A stretch of 34,468 nt of DNA, from assembly GCA_017517815.1 (NCBI GenBank), contig JAFWYA010000100.1:1-34468 (forward strand). The letters are read 5' to 3'. Positions 18,025 to 26,250 of this stretch are shown here, piece by piece. The number at the start of each line of letters is the position of its first letter. The first letter of the stretch is position 1. Below the pieces are notes generated by a model. That model was not told where the DNA came from and did not search any database. It saw only the letters and a program-made list of their open reading frames with translations. Both the position numbers and the translations under genes were made by a program. This DNA is from Clostridia bacterium (GTDB lineage Bacteria > Bacillota_A > Clostridia > Christensenellales > Aristaeellaceae).

Positions 18025-18417
18025 TTGTTCGACCGCATTGAAGTGGCTGCAGGCGTCGTAAAAAACGCCGAAGGCCGTTACCTCATCTGCCGGCGCAAGG
18101 GTGAACTGGAAGGCAAATGGGAGTTCCCCGGTGGAAAACGCGAGCGCAGCGAGACCTTTCAACAGTGCTTGGAGCGCGAGCTGATGGAGGAGCTGGAGCT
18201 GCCCGTGACTGCCGGAGAATCGCTGGGCTCAGTGCTTCGCCGCGATGGAGACCGCACCATCTGGCTGGTTTTCGTCAGCGCTGAAGTTAGCGGCAACGCA
18301 TCGCTTTGCCTGCATGTGCACGGTGACGCCACGTGGGTACTGCCTGAAGAGATGGAAAACTACGAATTCTGTCCTGCAGACAAGGCCTTTATCAAACAGT
18401 ATCTTCTGGCTGAATAA
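18025..18417 (+). CDS. Nudix hydrolase, MutT-like (8-oxo-dGTP diphosphatase type)
   Basis: The 130-aa Nudix protein carries GGKRERSETFQQCLERELMEEL, the Nudix box G37-x5-E43-x7-R51E52-x2-E55E56; the usual terminal Gly is replaced by Glu. The preceding CRRKGELEGKWEFPGG matches MutT-type nucleotide sanitisers that hydrolyse oxidised dGTP, and the length fits. Diadenosine or other nucleoside diphosphate substrates cannot be excluded. The TTG start at 18025 has AGGAGG 8 nt upstream, and that site overlaps the tgt stop. It is the last gene of the RNA-modification operon. Confidence 0.85.
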   Translation: MFDRIEVAAGVVKNAEGRYLICRRKGELEGKWEFPGGKRERSETFQQCLERELMEELELPVTAGESLGSVLRRDGDRTIWLVFVSAEVSGNASLCLHVHGDATWVLPEEMENYEFCPADKAFIKQYLLAE

Positions 18418-18433
18418 TCTTTTTTCGGCGCAT

Positions 18434-18467
18434 AAAAGCCCCTGATGCATTTGCATCAGGGGCTTTT
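18434..18467. terminator. Bidirectional terminator between convergent operons
   Basis: A perfect 16-bp stem (18434-18449 with 18452-18467) with AAAA/TTTT ends and a 2-nt apparent loop. Confidence 0.88.
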
Positions 18468-18472
18468 GATCT

Positions 18473-20218
18473 TTAATCCCATTCAAGATATGCACCTTTC
18501 ATGGGAGAAGCTGCGTGCTCGCTGAACATGCGCAGCACACCGGAACGATACTTAACCGATTTGGGCTTCCACGCTCTGCGGCGCTGTTCCAGAATCACAT
18601 TGATTTCCTCCGCAGACCTGCGTTCGCCTTTCACGCCCACAATGGCCAGCACGCGGCCGGGAATGTCGATCTCAATCAAGTCATCCTGCTCTACCAATGC
18701 AATAGGGCCGCCAGCCTGTGCCTCCGGGCTGCAATGGCCGATGACCGGGCCGGTAGATGCACCGGAGAAACGGCCGTCGGTGATCAGCGCAATAGATCGG
18801 CCCAATTCCCTGTCAGAGCTGATGGCCTCGCTGGTGTAAAACATTTCCGGCATGCCGCTGCCCTTGGGGCCTTCATAGCGGATGAATACCGCATCGCCTG
18901 CCTGCACCTCGTGATGAAGCACAGCATGCAGACATTCTTCCTCGCTGTCGAAGGGACGGGCGCGCAGGACGGCATGGAACATTTCCTTCGGGCACGCAGT
19001 GTGCTTGATCACCGCGCCCTGCGGCGCCAGATTGCCGCGAAGAATGGCAATGCTGCCGTCTGTGCCAATAGGATTTTCATAAGGACGGATGATATCCTGT
19101 CTCGTCAGGTTAAGGCCGTACTTTTGATTAGCCTCTTCCAGCCATTTCTGACAGCGCTCATAGAAACCGTTCTGACGAAGTTCCCGAAGGTTTTCGCCCA
19201 GTGTTTTGCCAGTGACGGTCATCACGTCCAGATGCAGCACTTCTTTGATCTCTTCCATCACAGCCGGTACGCCGCCTGCATAATAGAAGAACTCTGCAGG
19301 CCAGCGTCCTGCCGGACGAATATCCAGCAGATAATGCGCGCCCCGGTGCAGACGGTCAAAAGTATCGCCGTCGATCTCCAGTCCGAATTCATGGGCAATG
19401 GCAGGCAGATGCAGCAGGCAGTTGGTGCTGCCGGAGATGGCCGCATGCACCATAATGGCGTTTTCAAAGCTCTTCATGGTCACGATCTGATCGGGCTTTA
19501 TGCCTTCACAGGCCAGTTCCACAATGCGTCTGCCGGCCTGATAGGCATATTCCTCCAGATCCGGACTGGCAGCAGGCAGCAACGCACTGCCGGGCAGCGC
19601 CAACCCCAGCGCCTCCGCCATGATCTGCATGGTGGAGGCCGTGCCGATAAAGCTGCATGCGCCGCAGCCTGGGCAGGCATTCTGCTTGGCCCACTGCAGC
19701 GTTGCTTCGTCAATTTCGCCGCGCTCATAGCGTGCGCTGTACATGCCCAGCTGTTCCAGCGTAAGCAGTTTGGGGCCTGCGCTCATCACACCGCCGGATA
19801 CTACGATGGCCGGTATATTCACCCTTGCCAGTCCCATCAGCTGTGCAGGCATACCCTTATCGCAGCTTGCGACATAAACACCTCCGTCAAATGGCGTAGC
19901 ATTGGCATGGATCTCGATCATTCCGGCGATCATCTCGCGACTGGCCAGACTGTAGTTGATACCGTCCGTACCCTGGCTTTCGCCGTCGCAGATATCCGTG
20001 CAGAAATAACGTGCGCCAAAGCCGCCTGCATCGCTTACACCGCGGCGTACAGCTGCCACCAGCTGATCCAGATGGCCGCTGCCAGGGTGACTGTCGCCAA
20101 AGGTGCTTTCGATCAGGATCTGTGGTTTGGACAGGTCCTCGGGCTTCCAGCCTGTGCCGATCCGCAGCGGATCCATCTCCGGCGCAAGTTTGCGCATTTT
20201 CTGGCTGATTCTTTCCAT
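18473..20218 (-). CDS. IlvD/Edd-family dehydratase
   Basis: The 581-aa iron-sulfur enzyme dehydrates a 2,3-dihydroxy acid or aldonic acid to a 2-keto acid. Visible features are SCDKGMPAQ (cluster ligand Cys119, with Lys121 at the Mg-binding carbamylated-lysine position), CPGCGACSFIGTASTMQ (Cys182-Cys188) and the C-terminal DGRFSGASTGPVIGH. The position that carries the third Cys in [2Fe-2S] DHADs reads STFGDSHPGSGHLD here. Together with the absence of other ilv genes this leaves open a sugar-acid dehydratase rather than branched-chain IlvD. The start ATG 20216-20218 has GGAGGAA 6 nt upstream. A strong terminator sits directly before that site. Confidence 0.8.
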   Translation of the reverse strand: MERISQKMRKLAPEMDPLRIGTGWKPEDLSKPQILIESTFGDSHPGSGHLDQLVAAVRRGVSDAGGFGARYFCTDICDGESQGTDGINYSLASREMIAGMIEIHANATPFDGGVYVASCDKGMPAQLMGLARVNIPAIVVSGGVMSAGPKLLTLEQLGMYSARYERGEIDEATLQWAKQNACPGCGACSFIGTASTMQIMAEALGLALPGSALLPAASPDLEEYAYQAGRRIVELACEGIKPDQIVTMKSFENAIMVHAAISGSTNCLLHLPAIAHEFGLEIDGDTFDRLHRGAHYLLDIRPAGRWPAEFFYYAGGVPAVMEEIKEVLHLDVMTVTGKTLGENLRELRQNGFYERCQKWLEEANQKYGLNLTRQDIIRPYENPIGTDGSIAILRGNLAPQGAVIKHTACPKEMFHAVLRARPFDSEEECLHAVLHHEVQAGDAVFIRYEGPKGSGMPEMFYTSEAISSDRELGRSIALITDGRFSGASTGPVIGHCSPEAQAGGPIALVEQDDLIEIDIPGRVLAIVGVKGERRSAEEINVILEQRRRAWKPKSVKYRSGVLRMFSEHAASPMKGAYLEWD

Positions 20219-20234
20219 ATCCGGTTCCTCCATA

Positions 20235-20264
20235 GAAAAAAGCGAGAGCACACAGCTCTCGCTT
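20235..20264 (-). terminator. Terminator between the dimethylargininase-like gene and the dehydratase
   Basis: On the minus strand, a perfect 10-bp stem (20255-20264 with 20240-20249), 5-nt loop and a run of six U partly in the stem. It ends only a few bases before the dehydratase ribosome binding site. Confidence 0.85.
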
Positions 20265-20273
20265 ACTGCTTTT

Positions 20274-21044
20274 TTAGAAGCGCAGGCTCAGGCAGCTCAG
20301 ACCGCCGTCGATCTTGCGGAATTCGGAAGTATCCACCAGCAACACCGGATAGCCCAGGCTTTCAACAGCCGCCTTCACAGCGGGGAAATTCGCAGGAACG
20401 ATGACTGTGCCGTTGACCCAGATGCAGTTAGCCGCATAGGCTTCCTCTTCCGGGATGATGGTTTTATTGTACTGGGCAAAGCAGGGCTTGTCAATAAATT
20501 CGCCGGAAACAAGCATGTTGTTGTTTTCCAGATAATTGACGCCGGTCTTGAGGTGCAGCACCTTTTCCAGCGAAACAGCCTCGCACTTGAAGCCATAGTT
20601 TTCCAAGATGGCCTTGAACTGTGCAATGCCCTCTTCATTGGTACGGGCGGAAGCGCCTACATAGAAGGTGTCGCCCACCATCATCACGTCGCCGCCTTCC
20701 AGCGTGCCGGGATTCTGGATGAAGTGGATATTCTCCTTGGCAAAGAACTTTTCAAGCACAGGCACGATGGCAGCGGTCTCGCCGTTGCGGGTGGCAGCGC
20801 CGGGATTGGTGACGATGGCGCACTTGCGGGTGAGCACAGCCACATCCTCCACAAAGCAGGAGTCGGGATAGTCGTTGTCGGCAGGCAGTACAGTCACTTC
20901 TACGCCGCACTTCTTAAGCGCTTCAATATAGGCGGCATGCTGCTCGAGGGCCTTTTCATAAATGGGCTTGCCCAATTCGGGGGCGGAGGTGATGCCGTCG
21001 CACACAGAGGGACAGGGCGTTTTGACGATTACATTCTTAAACAT
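20274..21044 (-). CDS. Dimethylarginine dimethylaminohydrolase-like amidinohydrolase
   Basis: The 256-aa protein has the guanidine-modifying (pentein) fold of DDAH. It hydrolyses N-methylated arginine to citrulline plus methylamine, or a related guanidino compound. Catalytic features are PDSCFVEDVAV (substrate carboxylates, about 60-70), EGGDV (116-120), His164 in LHLKTGVNYL and the nucleophile Cys251 in DGGLSCLSLRF, five residues from the end. The length matches DDAH and is much shorter than arginine deiminase. It is the last gene of an importer operon (binding protein, permease, ATPase), 20 nt after the ATPase stop, so its substrate is probably imported by that system. Confidence 0.85.
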   Translation of the reverse strand: MFKNVIVKTPCPSVCDGITSAPELGKPIYEKALEQHAAYIEALKKCGVEVTVLPADNDYPDSCFVEDVAVLTRKCAIVTNPGAATRNGETAAIVPVLEKFFAKENIHFIQNPGTLEGGDVMMVGDTFYVGASARTNEEGIAQFKAILENYGFKCEAVSLEKVLHLKTGVNYLENNNMLVSGEFIDKPCFAQYNKTIIPEEEAYAANCIWVNGTVIVPANFPAVKAAVESLGYPVLLVDTSEFRKIDGGLSCLSLRF

Positions 21045-21064
21045 ATCTATCTTCCTCGCAATTC

Positions 21065-21787
21065 TTAAAGTACCTTGGACAGGAATTCCTTCAGGCGCGG
21101 ATGCTGGGGATTACCGAAGAACTCGGCAGGCGTATTCTGCTCCTTGATTTCGCCCTCATCCATAAACAGGATGCGCGTGCCCACCTCGCGGGCAAAGCTC
21201 ATTTCATGGGTAACGATCACCATGGTCATGCCACTGTCCGCCAGCTGACGGATCAGCTCCAGCACCTCGCCGACCATTTCAGGATCAAGCGCGGAGGTGG
21301 GTTCATCAAACAGCATGACCTTCGGTTCCATGGCCAGTGCGCGCACGATGGCCACGCGCTGCTTTTGACCGCCCGAGAGCATCGCCGGATAGGTGTTGGC
21401 CTTATCTGCCAGGCCGATGCGCTCCAGCAGCGCCATCGCCTTCTTGTTTGCCTCTTCCTTGGTCTGCAGCTTATGATAAACAGGCGCAAGGGTGATGTTT
21501 TCCAGAATGGTCTTGTGCGGGAACAGGTTGAAATGCTGGAACACCATGCCCATGCGGCAGCGCATTTTATCCAGATTGGTATCCGCAGCCATCAGGTCGG
21601 TGCCTTCAAAAATAACGGTGCCTTCGGTAGGTTCTTCCAGCAGGTTGAGGCAGCGCAGAAGCGTACTCTTGCCCGAACCAGATGCGCCGATGAGCACCAC
21701 GCGCTCGCCTTCATGAATGGTTTCATTGATGCCGCGCAGCACTTCCAGCTTGCCGAAATTCTTGTGCAGATTCTTAATGTCGATCAC
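21065..21787 (-). CDS. Polar amino-acid ABC transporter ATP-binding protein
   Basis: This 240-aa ATPase is the motor subunit of a GlnQ/ArtP-type importer. Walker A is GASGSGKS (34-41), the signature LSGGQKQR begins at 137, Walker B is [12 protein letters not shown] (157-168), and the switch His is in [13 protein letters not shown]. Length and sequence are typical of the polar amino-acid subfamily. Its start overlaps the permease stop by 14 nt (21774-21787), and the amidinohydrolase gene follows after 20 nt, making a tight operon. Confidence 0.93.
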   Translation of the reverse strand: MIDIKNLHKNFGKLEVLRGINETIHEGERVVLIGASGSGKSTLLRCLNLLEEPTEGTVIFEGTDLMAADTNLDKMRCRMGMVFQHFNLFPHKTILENITLAPVYHKLQTKEEANKKAMALLERIGLADKANTYPAMLSGGQKQRVAIVRALAMEPKVMLFDEPTSALDPEMVGEVLELIRQLADSGMTMVIVTHEMSFAREVGTRILFMDEGEIKEQNTPAEFFGNPQHPRLKEFLSKVL

Positions 21788-22505
21788 TCTGAGCCAGCCT
21801 CCTTTCCAGACGTTTTACAGCAGCGGACAACCCCGCCACCAGCAAATAATACACCACAGCCACCGACACCAGCGGGAAATAGGGCGACAGCGTACGGCTG
21901 CGCACCAGATCGCTGGCACGGGTAAGGTCGACCACGGAGATCAGACCGACGATGGAGGTTTCTTTCAGAACGGCGATGCCTTCGTTGCAAAGGGCAGGCA
22001 GGATGTTCTTGATGGCCTGCGGAAGAATGATCAGCCGCATGGCAGCAATCTGGCTGAGGCCTACGGAACGGCCTGCTTCCATCTGACCGATGTCAACGGA
22101 GTTGATGCCGCCGCGGATAACTTCGCTTACGTAAGCGCCGGAGTTGACGCCGAATGCCACGCAGCACACCACGATCTTGTTGGGGAAGCCGGCCATGATA
22201 ATAAATGCCATGATCGTCAGCTGAATGGCCAGAGGCGTGCCGCGCATGATGGACACATAGGCAGCCAGCACTTTGTCCAGTGCAAGGATCACATATCTGC
22301 CAATGGTCTTTTTCTTCTTTTTCTTTTCGCTTTCCGCCAGATAATGCACCACGGAAACCACGACACCGATGGCAATGCCGATGAGGGCCGCTACAACGGT
22401 GATCAGCAGGGTGTTTTTGAAACCATTCCAAAAAACAATCCAGCGGTTGTCTCTGATGAATGTTCTGTTGAACTCCATCACAAGGTTTTGCCAAAACTGC
22501 TCCAT
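21774..22505 (-). CDS. Polar amino-acid ABC transporter permease
   Basis: The 243-aa HisM/GlnP-type membrane subunit has about five membrane segments, with a very basic cytoplasmic loop [14 protein letters not shown] at 59-72. The EAA motif that contacts the ATPase is near the usual place: [34 protein letters not shown] is also typical of the family. Only one permease gene is present, so the transporter probably works as a homodimer. The ATG at 22503-22505 has AAAGGAG upstream; a stable hairpin lies between it and the binding-protein gene. Confidence 0.92.
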   Translation of the reverse strand: MEQFWQNLVMEFNRTFIRDNRWIVFWNGFKNTLLITVVAALIGIAIGVVVSVVHYLAESEKKKKKKTIGRYVILALDKVLAAYVSIMRGTPLAIQLTIMAFIIMAGFPNKIVVCCVAFGVNSGAYVSEVIRGGINSVDIGQMEAGRSVGLSQIAAMRLIILPQAIKNILPALCNEGIAVLKETSIVGLISVVDLTRASDLVRSRTLSPYFPLVSVAVVYYLLVAGLSAAVKRLERRLAQSDRH

Positions 22506-22528
22506 TATTTGCTCCTTTGTTTAACAGC

Positions 22529-22566
22529 CGCGCGCGGCAAAGGATGGATCCCCCTTTGCCGCGTGC
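22529..22566 (-). promoter_or_regulatory. Stable intercistronic hairpin without a U tract
   Basis: On the minus strand a 15-bp stem with a single A-C mismatch (22529-22543 with 22552-22566 approximately) lies between the binding-protein and permease genes. Lacking U residues, it is more likely an RNA-stabilising or partial-attenuation element that raises binding-protein levels than a terminator. Confidence 0.6.
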
Positions 22567-22588
22567 GTTATTCAATTGCTATAGATCA

Positions 22589-23407
22589 TCAGTTGAGGGC
22601 GGAAGCCAGCTCGGTGTGCTTGACCATCCACTCGTCAAACAGGCCTTCTTCGATCGCGGGGGCGATGATTTCGTTGACCTTGGCGACCAGGGCGTCCTCG
22701 CCCTTCTTCATGGCGATGCCCAGCTCTTCAATGGTAGCGGAACCATCCGCATAGGTCAGGGCGAAGCACTTCAGACCGCCGTTGACGGCAACCAGGTTCT
22801 CAGCCAAAGCGGTGTCGCATACGATGGCGCCCAGTTCGCCGTTCTTCAGGGCCAGAGCTGCGTCGGTGAGGAACTTGTACTGCTTGGCCTCGGCACCGGT
22901 GCCGGCCAGCACGCCCATCATGCACTCGTCGCTGACAAGGAAGTCGCCGGTGGTGCCCAGATGCACGCCAATGCCCATGCCGGCCAGATCTTCGATGGTC
23001 TTGACAGTCTCATTGTCCTCTGGAACGATGATGTACTGCTGCGCCACGGTATAGGGAATGCTGAATGCGAGGGTTTCCTTGCGCTCCTCGGTGATGGTCA
23101 TGGCGGACAGGGACATATCAGCCTCGTCCTGCATCAGGTAGGTGGAGATAGAGTCGAAAGCCACGTTGATAATTTCAAGCTCAACACCCAGCTTCTCGGC
23201 GATGTACTGGGCCATTTCAATATCGGAACCGGTCACCTCGCCGTTGGCGCCGATATATTCAAAGGGGGCCCATGCGGCGTCGGTCGCAACGACCAGCTTG
23301 CCGGCGTCGAGAATTTCCTTCAGCTTGCCGGTGGCTTCCTCAGCACAGGCAAAAGCGGACATCATGCACATCATCAGGGCCAGAACGATTGCGAAAACCT
23401 TCTTCAT
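22589..23407 (-). CDS. Amino-acid ABC transporter substrate-binding protein
   Basis: The 272-aa extracellular receptor belongs to the SBP family 3 (polar amino acids). It has a signal peptide MKKVFAIVLALMMCMM followed by SAFACA, with likely cleavage after ACA; a classical lipobox is not clear, so membrane anchoring is uncertain. The mature part begins LKEILDAGKLVVATDAAWAPFEY and contains GSDIEMAQYIAEKLGV and FSIPYT, the usual lobe I signatures. The start is ATG 23405-23407, with AGGAGG 9 nt upstream; the longer in-frame ORF from 23458 runs back into the promoter. It is the first and probably most expressed gene of the importer operon. Confidence 0.92.
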   Translation of the reverse strand: MKKVFAIVLALMMCMMSAFACAEEATGKLKEILDAGKLVVATDAAWAPFEYIGANGEVTGSDIEMAQYIAEKLGVELEIINVAFDSISTYLMQDEADMSLSAMTITEERKETLAFSIPYTVAQQYIIVPEDNETVKTIEDLAGMGIGVHLGTTGDFLVSDECMMGVLAGTGAEAKQYKFLTDAALALKNGELGAIVCDTALAENLVAVNGGLKCFALTYADGSATIEELGIAMKKGEDALVAKVNEIIAPAIEEGLFDEWMVKHTELASALN

Positions 23408-23446
23408 AACGGGTAACCTCCTCAAATCTGTCGTTTGAATAAATAT

Positions 23447-23475
23447 ACTATACACCATGTATAATTATTCGTCAA
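23447..23475 (-). promoter_or_regulatory. Promoter of the importer/amidinohydrolase operon with ARG-box-like operator
   Basis: On the minus strand TTGACG (23470-23475) and TATAGT (23447-23452) are 17 nt apart. The spacer contains CGAATAATTATACAT (23457-23471), close to the ArgR/AhrC ARG box (TGAATAATTATTCA-like). A perfect dyad TATACA-tgg-TGTATA (23449-23463) overlaps the -10. Both suggest repressor control, plausibly by arginine. Confidence 0.75.
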
Positions 23476-23773
23476 GAGCTTTTTCAAAAATTTTTAAAAA
23501 ATATCCGTTCCAATAGTGAAACAAGCGGTAACATATGCATTTTTGACAAAAAAAGCGCGTAATTCACCTTCAAATGCAGACTTTATGCAAAATCTGCGGA
23601 AAAATATACGTTTTCTTATCATCTATGGCACATTTTCAGCCATCGTATACAACACTGACGCCGTGCATAATCATCCTGTATTCATACAAACAACCATCAA
23701 AACGTTTTCGTACATATCAGGGATAACAGCGTTCATCGCTGTATCCTTTGCTCGCATCACGTCTGCACCCATT
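23476..23773. other. AT-rich intergenic region, no gene supported
   Basis: This stretch between the divergent importer and nagB promoters is AT-rich. It contains open frames but none with a ribosome binding site or recognisable protein. I see no RNA gene or repeat. Confidence 0.5.
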
Positions 23774-23811
23774 TGTCAACATTCCTGAAAATATGCTGTT
23801 TTTCGTTGACA
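23774..23811 (+). promoter_or_regulatory. Spaced inverted repeat at the nagB promoter
   Basis: TGTCAAC (23774-23780) and GTTGACA (23805-23811) form a perfect 7-bp inverted repeat 24 nt apart; the right arm includes the -35 box. It could be an operator pair, though a -35 resemblance by chance is possible. Confidence 0.35.
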
Positions 23812-23834
23812 CCTGCTGTGCACGGTGCTATACT
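23806..23834 (+). promoter_or_regulatory. Sigma-A promoter of nagB
   Basis: TTGACA (23806-23811) and TATACT (23829-23834), 17-nt spacer. Confidence 0.88.
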
Positions 23835-23912
23835 TTTTACAGGATGTATTACGCGCAAATCGTTGTGCAACAAGCATTCGTACAAGCATATATCATTCAG
23901 GAGGGGTTTCAC

Positions 23913-24638
23913 ATGCAGATCCATGTTTTCGAAAATGCTGCCCAGGTCGGACAGGCCGCCGCTACCTTGATCGCCGCTCAGGTCATCTCCAAGCCCGATT
24001 CCGTTCTGGGTCTGGCCACCGGTTCCACCCCCATCCCCACCTATCAGGAACTGGCTCGTCTGAACAAGGCTGGCGTGGTTGATTTTGCCAAGGTTCGTTC
24101 CTTCAATCTGGACGAGTACTGCAACCTGCCCGAGGATCATGAGCAGAGCTACCACAGCTTCATGAAGGAAAACCTGTTCAACCATATCAACATCGACATC
24201 AACAGCACCCGCGTGCCGGACGGCAACGCTGCCGACCCCGTGGCCGAGGGCGTAAACTATGACGCTGCCATCGTCGCTGCCGGCGGTATCGACGTGCAGA
24301 TCCTGGGCATCGGCCGCAACGGTCACATCGGCTTCAACGAGCCCGGTGAATCCTTCATCTACGGCTGCCATGTGGTCAACCTTACCCAGAGCACCATCGA
24401 AGCCAACCGCCGTTTCTTCGAAAGCGAAGCCGACGTTCCGCGTCAGGCTATCAGTCTGGGCGTTGGCAGCATCATGAACGCCCGCAAGATCCTGCTGCTG
24501 GCCACCGGCGCCGACAAGGCTGACGCCATCTATGCCAGTGTTTACGGCGACATCAATCCCCAATGCCAGGCCAGCATCCTGCGCAGCCATCCCGACGTGA
24601 TCTTCCTGCTGGACAAGGCTGCTGCCAGCAAGCTGTAA
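23913..24638 (+). CDS. nagB: Glucosamine-6-phosphate deaminase
   Basis: The 241-aa cytoplasmic enzyme converts glucosamine-6-phosphate to fructose-6-phosphate and ammonia, the last committed step of amino-sugar catabolism. Signatures are LGLATGSTP (phosphate loop, 32-40), FNLDEYCNLP with the catalytic Asp67, and GIGRNGHIGFNEP with the ring-opening His138. The RNGH form is the one common in Gram-positive NagB, where E. coli has NDGH. The length matches the short Gram-positive type. The ATG at 23913 has AGGAGGGG upstream; the in-frame ORF reaching back to 23748 crosses the promoter and is rejected. It is monocistronic (promoter and terminator present). nagA is not in the window. Confidence 0.96.
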   Translation: MQIHVFENAAQVGQAAATLIAAQVISKPDSVLGLATGSTPIPTYQELARLNKAGVVDFAKVRSFNLDEYCNLPEDHEQSYHSFMKENLFNHINIDINSTRVPDGNAADPVAEGVNYDAAIVAAGGIDVQILGIGRNGHIGFNEPGESFIYGCHVVNLTQSTIEANRRFFESEADVPRQAISLGVGSIMNARKILLLATGADKADAIYASVYGDINPQCQASILRSHPDVIFLLDKAAASKL

Positions 24639-24650
24639 TTCAATCCCTGC

Positions 24651-24680
24651 GTCCTGCCCTTGCGGCAGGACTTTCTTTTT
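24651..24680 (+). terminator. Terminator of nagB
   Basis: A perfect 8-bp stem GTCCTGCC/GGCAGGAC (24651-24658 with 24664-24671), 5-nt loop, followed by TTTCTTTTT. Confidence 0.88.
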
Positions 24681-24704
24681 GCCTCAGAACAAATTCGACG
24701 CTCG

Positions 24705-24717
24705 GCGATTTTATCGC
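24705..24717 (+). promoter_or_regulatory. Inverted repeat, candidate operator of the isomerase/ROK/RpiR operon
   Basis: GCGAT-TTT-ATCGC is a perfect 13-bp dyad 9 nt upstream of the -35 box. It could bind the RpiR-type regulator encoded by the third gene of the operon; this is inferred from position only. Confidence 0.35.
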
Positions 24718-24726
24718 GAACTATTC

Positions 24727-24755
24727 TTGACTATCAGGGCGTAAAATGGTAAGAT
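24727..24755 (+). promoter_or_regulatory. Promoter of the isomerase/ROK/RpiR operon
   Basis: TTGACT (24727-24732) and TAAGAT (24750-24755), 17-nt spacer with a TGG extended -10. Confidence 0.7.
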
Positions 24756-24821
24756 AAACCCAAACCCCAACTGCCTATATTAAGGAAACAATCCCATATT
24801 AAAAGGAAAGAGGAGATACAC

Positions 24822-26249
24822 ATGATTTCCACTCTGCGCAAACCGAAAATGGGTCTTCTGCTTCTCGCTCCCGAACGTTTTGTCCCCCTGGGCGTCGGCA
24901 CTGCCCGCGGCTCCTATCTGGAGCGCAAGCAGGCTGAAGCTGCCTGGATGAAGGCCGATTGTGAAAAGATGGCTGACGTCAGCTTCCCCGGCATCGTTTT
25001 CAACACGGAAGACGCCAAGCGTGCGGTGGACATGTTCACCCATGACAAGGTCGACTACGTACTGGCCATTTACCTGAGCTGGGCTGAAGACTACGCCTGG
25101 ATTCGTTTCCTGCGCGACATGCCCCCGGTTCCCGTCCTGTTTGCTCACCGCATGCGTGACGAGATCAACCTCAGCGATACGCATGACGACGACGAGTTCA
25201 CCGAGTACCTGTGCTGCGGCGGTCTGGTCGGCGCTCAGGAAGCCAGCGGCGACAACGTTCAGTACAACCGTGACATGTTCGAGACCTATCTGGGCACCTG
25301 GAGCCAGATCATGGAACGCGCCGCCATCTTTGGCAACGCTGCCCGTGCCCGCACCATCCTGCGCGACTCCAAGGTAGGTCTGCTGGCCTGCTACAACGAG
25401 GCCATGTGGTCCACCTATGTGCATCCCTACGATGTGTTCCGCAAGGTTGGCCCTGAGCTGCACTTCCTGTCCATCGCCGAGCTGTGCGACGAAATCGACC
25501 TCATCCCGCGTGAAGAGGCCGAGGCCATGATGAACGACATCGCTTCCCGCTACGAAGTCAAGCCCGACGTGGACCCTGAGAAGTTCCTCGCCAGCGTCCA
25601 CGCCACTATGGCCATGGAACGTATGGCCAAGAAGCACAATATCGACCTGCTGGTGCTCAACGACATCGATACCATGCTGTTTAAGAAGGTCGGCCTGCGC
25701 CCCGGCTTCTACCCCACCCCTGAGTGCGGCGATCTGGTGATCGTGCCCGAAGGCGACATCGGCGGCGGCATCGCCACCTACGTGCTGCGCCTGCTGTCCG
25801 GCAGCGTGGTCAACTTCATCGAGCCTTTCCACATTGACCTGCCCAACGAGAATTTCGCTGCCGGTCATGCGGGTCCCAACGACTACACCGACGAGGGCAA
25901 GACCATCGTCAGCCGCGACGTGCGCTTCGCCAAGAGCCAGTGGAAGCATGCCGGCGCCCCCTTTGCCTGGCACGTGTTCCCCGAAGGCCGCAAGACGATG
26001 CTTCACTGCTCTCAGCACAACGGCCAGTTCCTGATGGCCGCCACCCTGCTTGACTGCCTGCCCTGCGAGCCCTTCCTGGCCACCTACAGCCACGGCCTGT
26101 TCCGTCCTGTGGGCCAGACCTCTCCCGAACTGTTCAGCAAGCTCCTCAAGATCGGCGTCACGCAGCACTACGGCCTGTGCCCCGGCGACCAGCTGGCCGC
26201 TCTGAAGGACCTGGCCATGATGCTGGGCTTCGACTATCACGAGGTCTGA
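24822..26249 (+). CDS. L-fucose/L-arabinose isomerase-family protein
   Basis: The 475-aa cytoplasmic protein resembles the fucose/arabinose isomerase superfamily, metal-dependent aldose-ketose isomerases. The N-terminal half has two Rossmann-like lobes (KMGLLLLAPERF; a VDYVLAIYLSWAEDYAW segment; VPVLFAHRMRD), and the C-terminal part holds candidate metal ligands in PEGDIGGG (Glu310, Asp312) and later His residues around EPFHID, GHAGPND and LHCSQHNGQF. I cannot tell which sugar it uses, and it may not be an isomerase. It is followed after 1 nt by a ROK kinase and then an RpiR regulator, so it probably acts on the same sugar as the kinase. A purine-rich AAAGAGGAG lies upstream of the ATG. Confidence 0.72.
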   Translation: MISTLRKPKMGLLLLAPERFVPLGVGTARGSYLERKQAEAAWMKADCEKMADVSFPGIVFNTEDAKRAVDMFTHDKVDYVLAIYLSWAEDYAWIRFLRDMPPVPVLFAHRMRDEINLSDTHDDDEFTEYLCCGGLVGAQEASGDNVQYNRDMFETYLGTWSQIMERAAIFGNAARARTILRDSKVGLLACYNEAMWSTYVHPYDVFRKVGPELHFLSIAELCDEIDLIPREEAEAMMNDIASRYEVKPDVDPEKFLASVHATMAMERMAKKHNIDLLVLNDIDTMLFKKVGLRPGFYPTPECGDLVIVPEGDIGGGIATYVLRLLSGSVVNFIEPFHIDLPNENFAAGHAGPNDYTDEGKTIVSRDVRFAKSQWKHAGAPFAWHVFPEGRKTMLHCSQHNGQFLMAATLLDCLPCEPFLATYSHGLFRPVGQTSPELFSKLLKIGVTQHYGLCPGDQLAALKDLAMMLGFDYHEV

Positions 26250-26250
26250 T

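Noticed and set aside
18515..20404. 629-aa plus-strand ORF
   Set aside because: It is antisense to the IlvD/Edd dehydratase, which has cluster ligands and a ribosome binding site.
23516..23788. 90-aa ORF between the importer and nagB promoters
   Set aside because: There is no ribosome binding site, the ORF is AT-rich, and its end overlaps the putative operator arm upstream of nagB.
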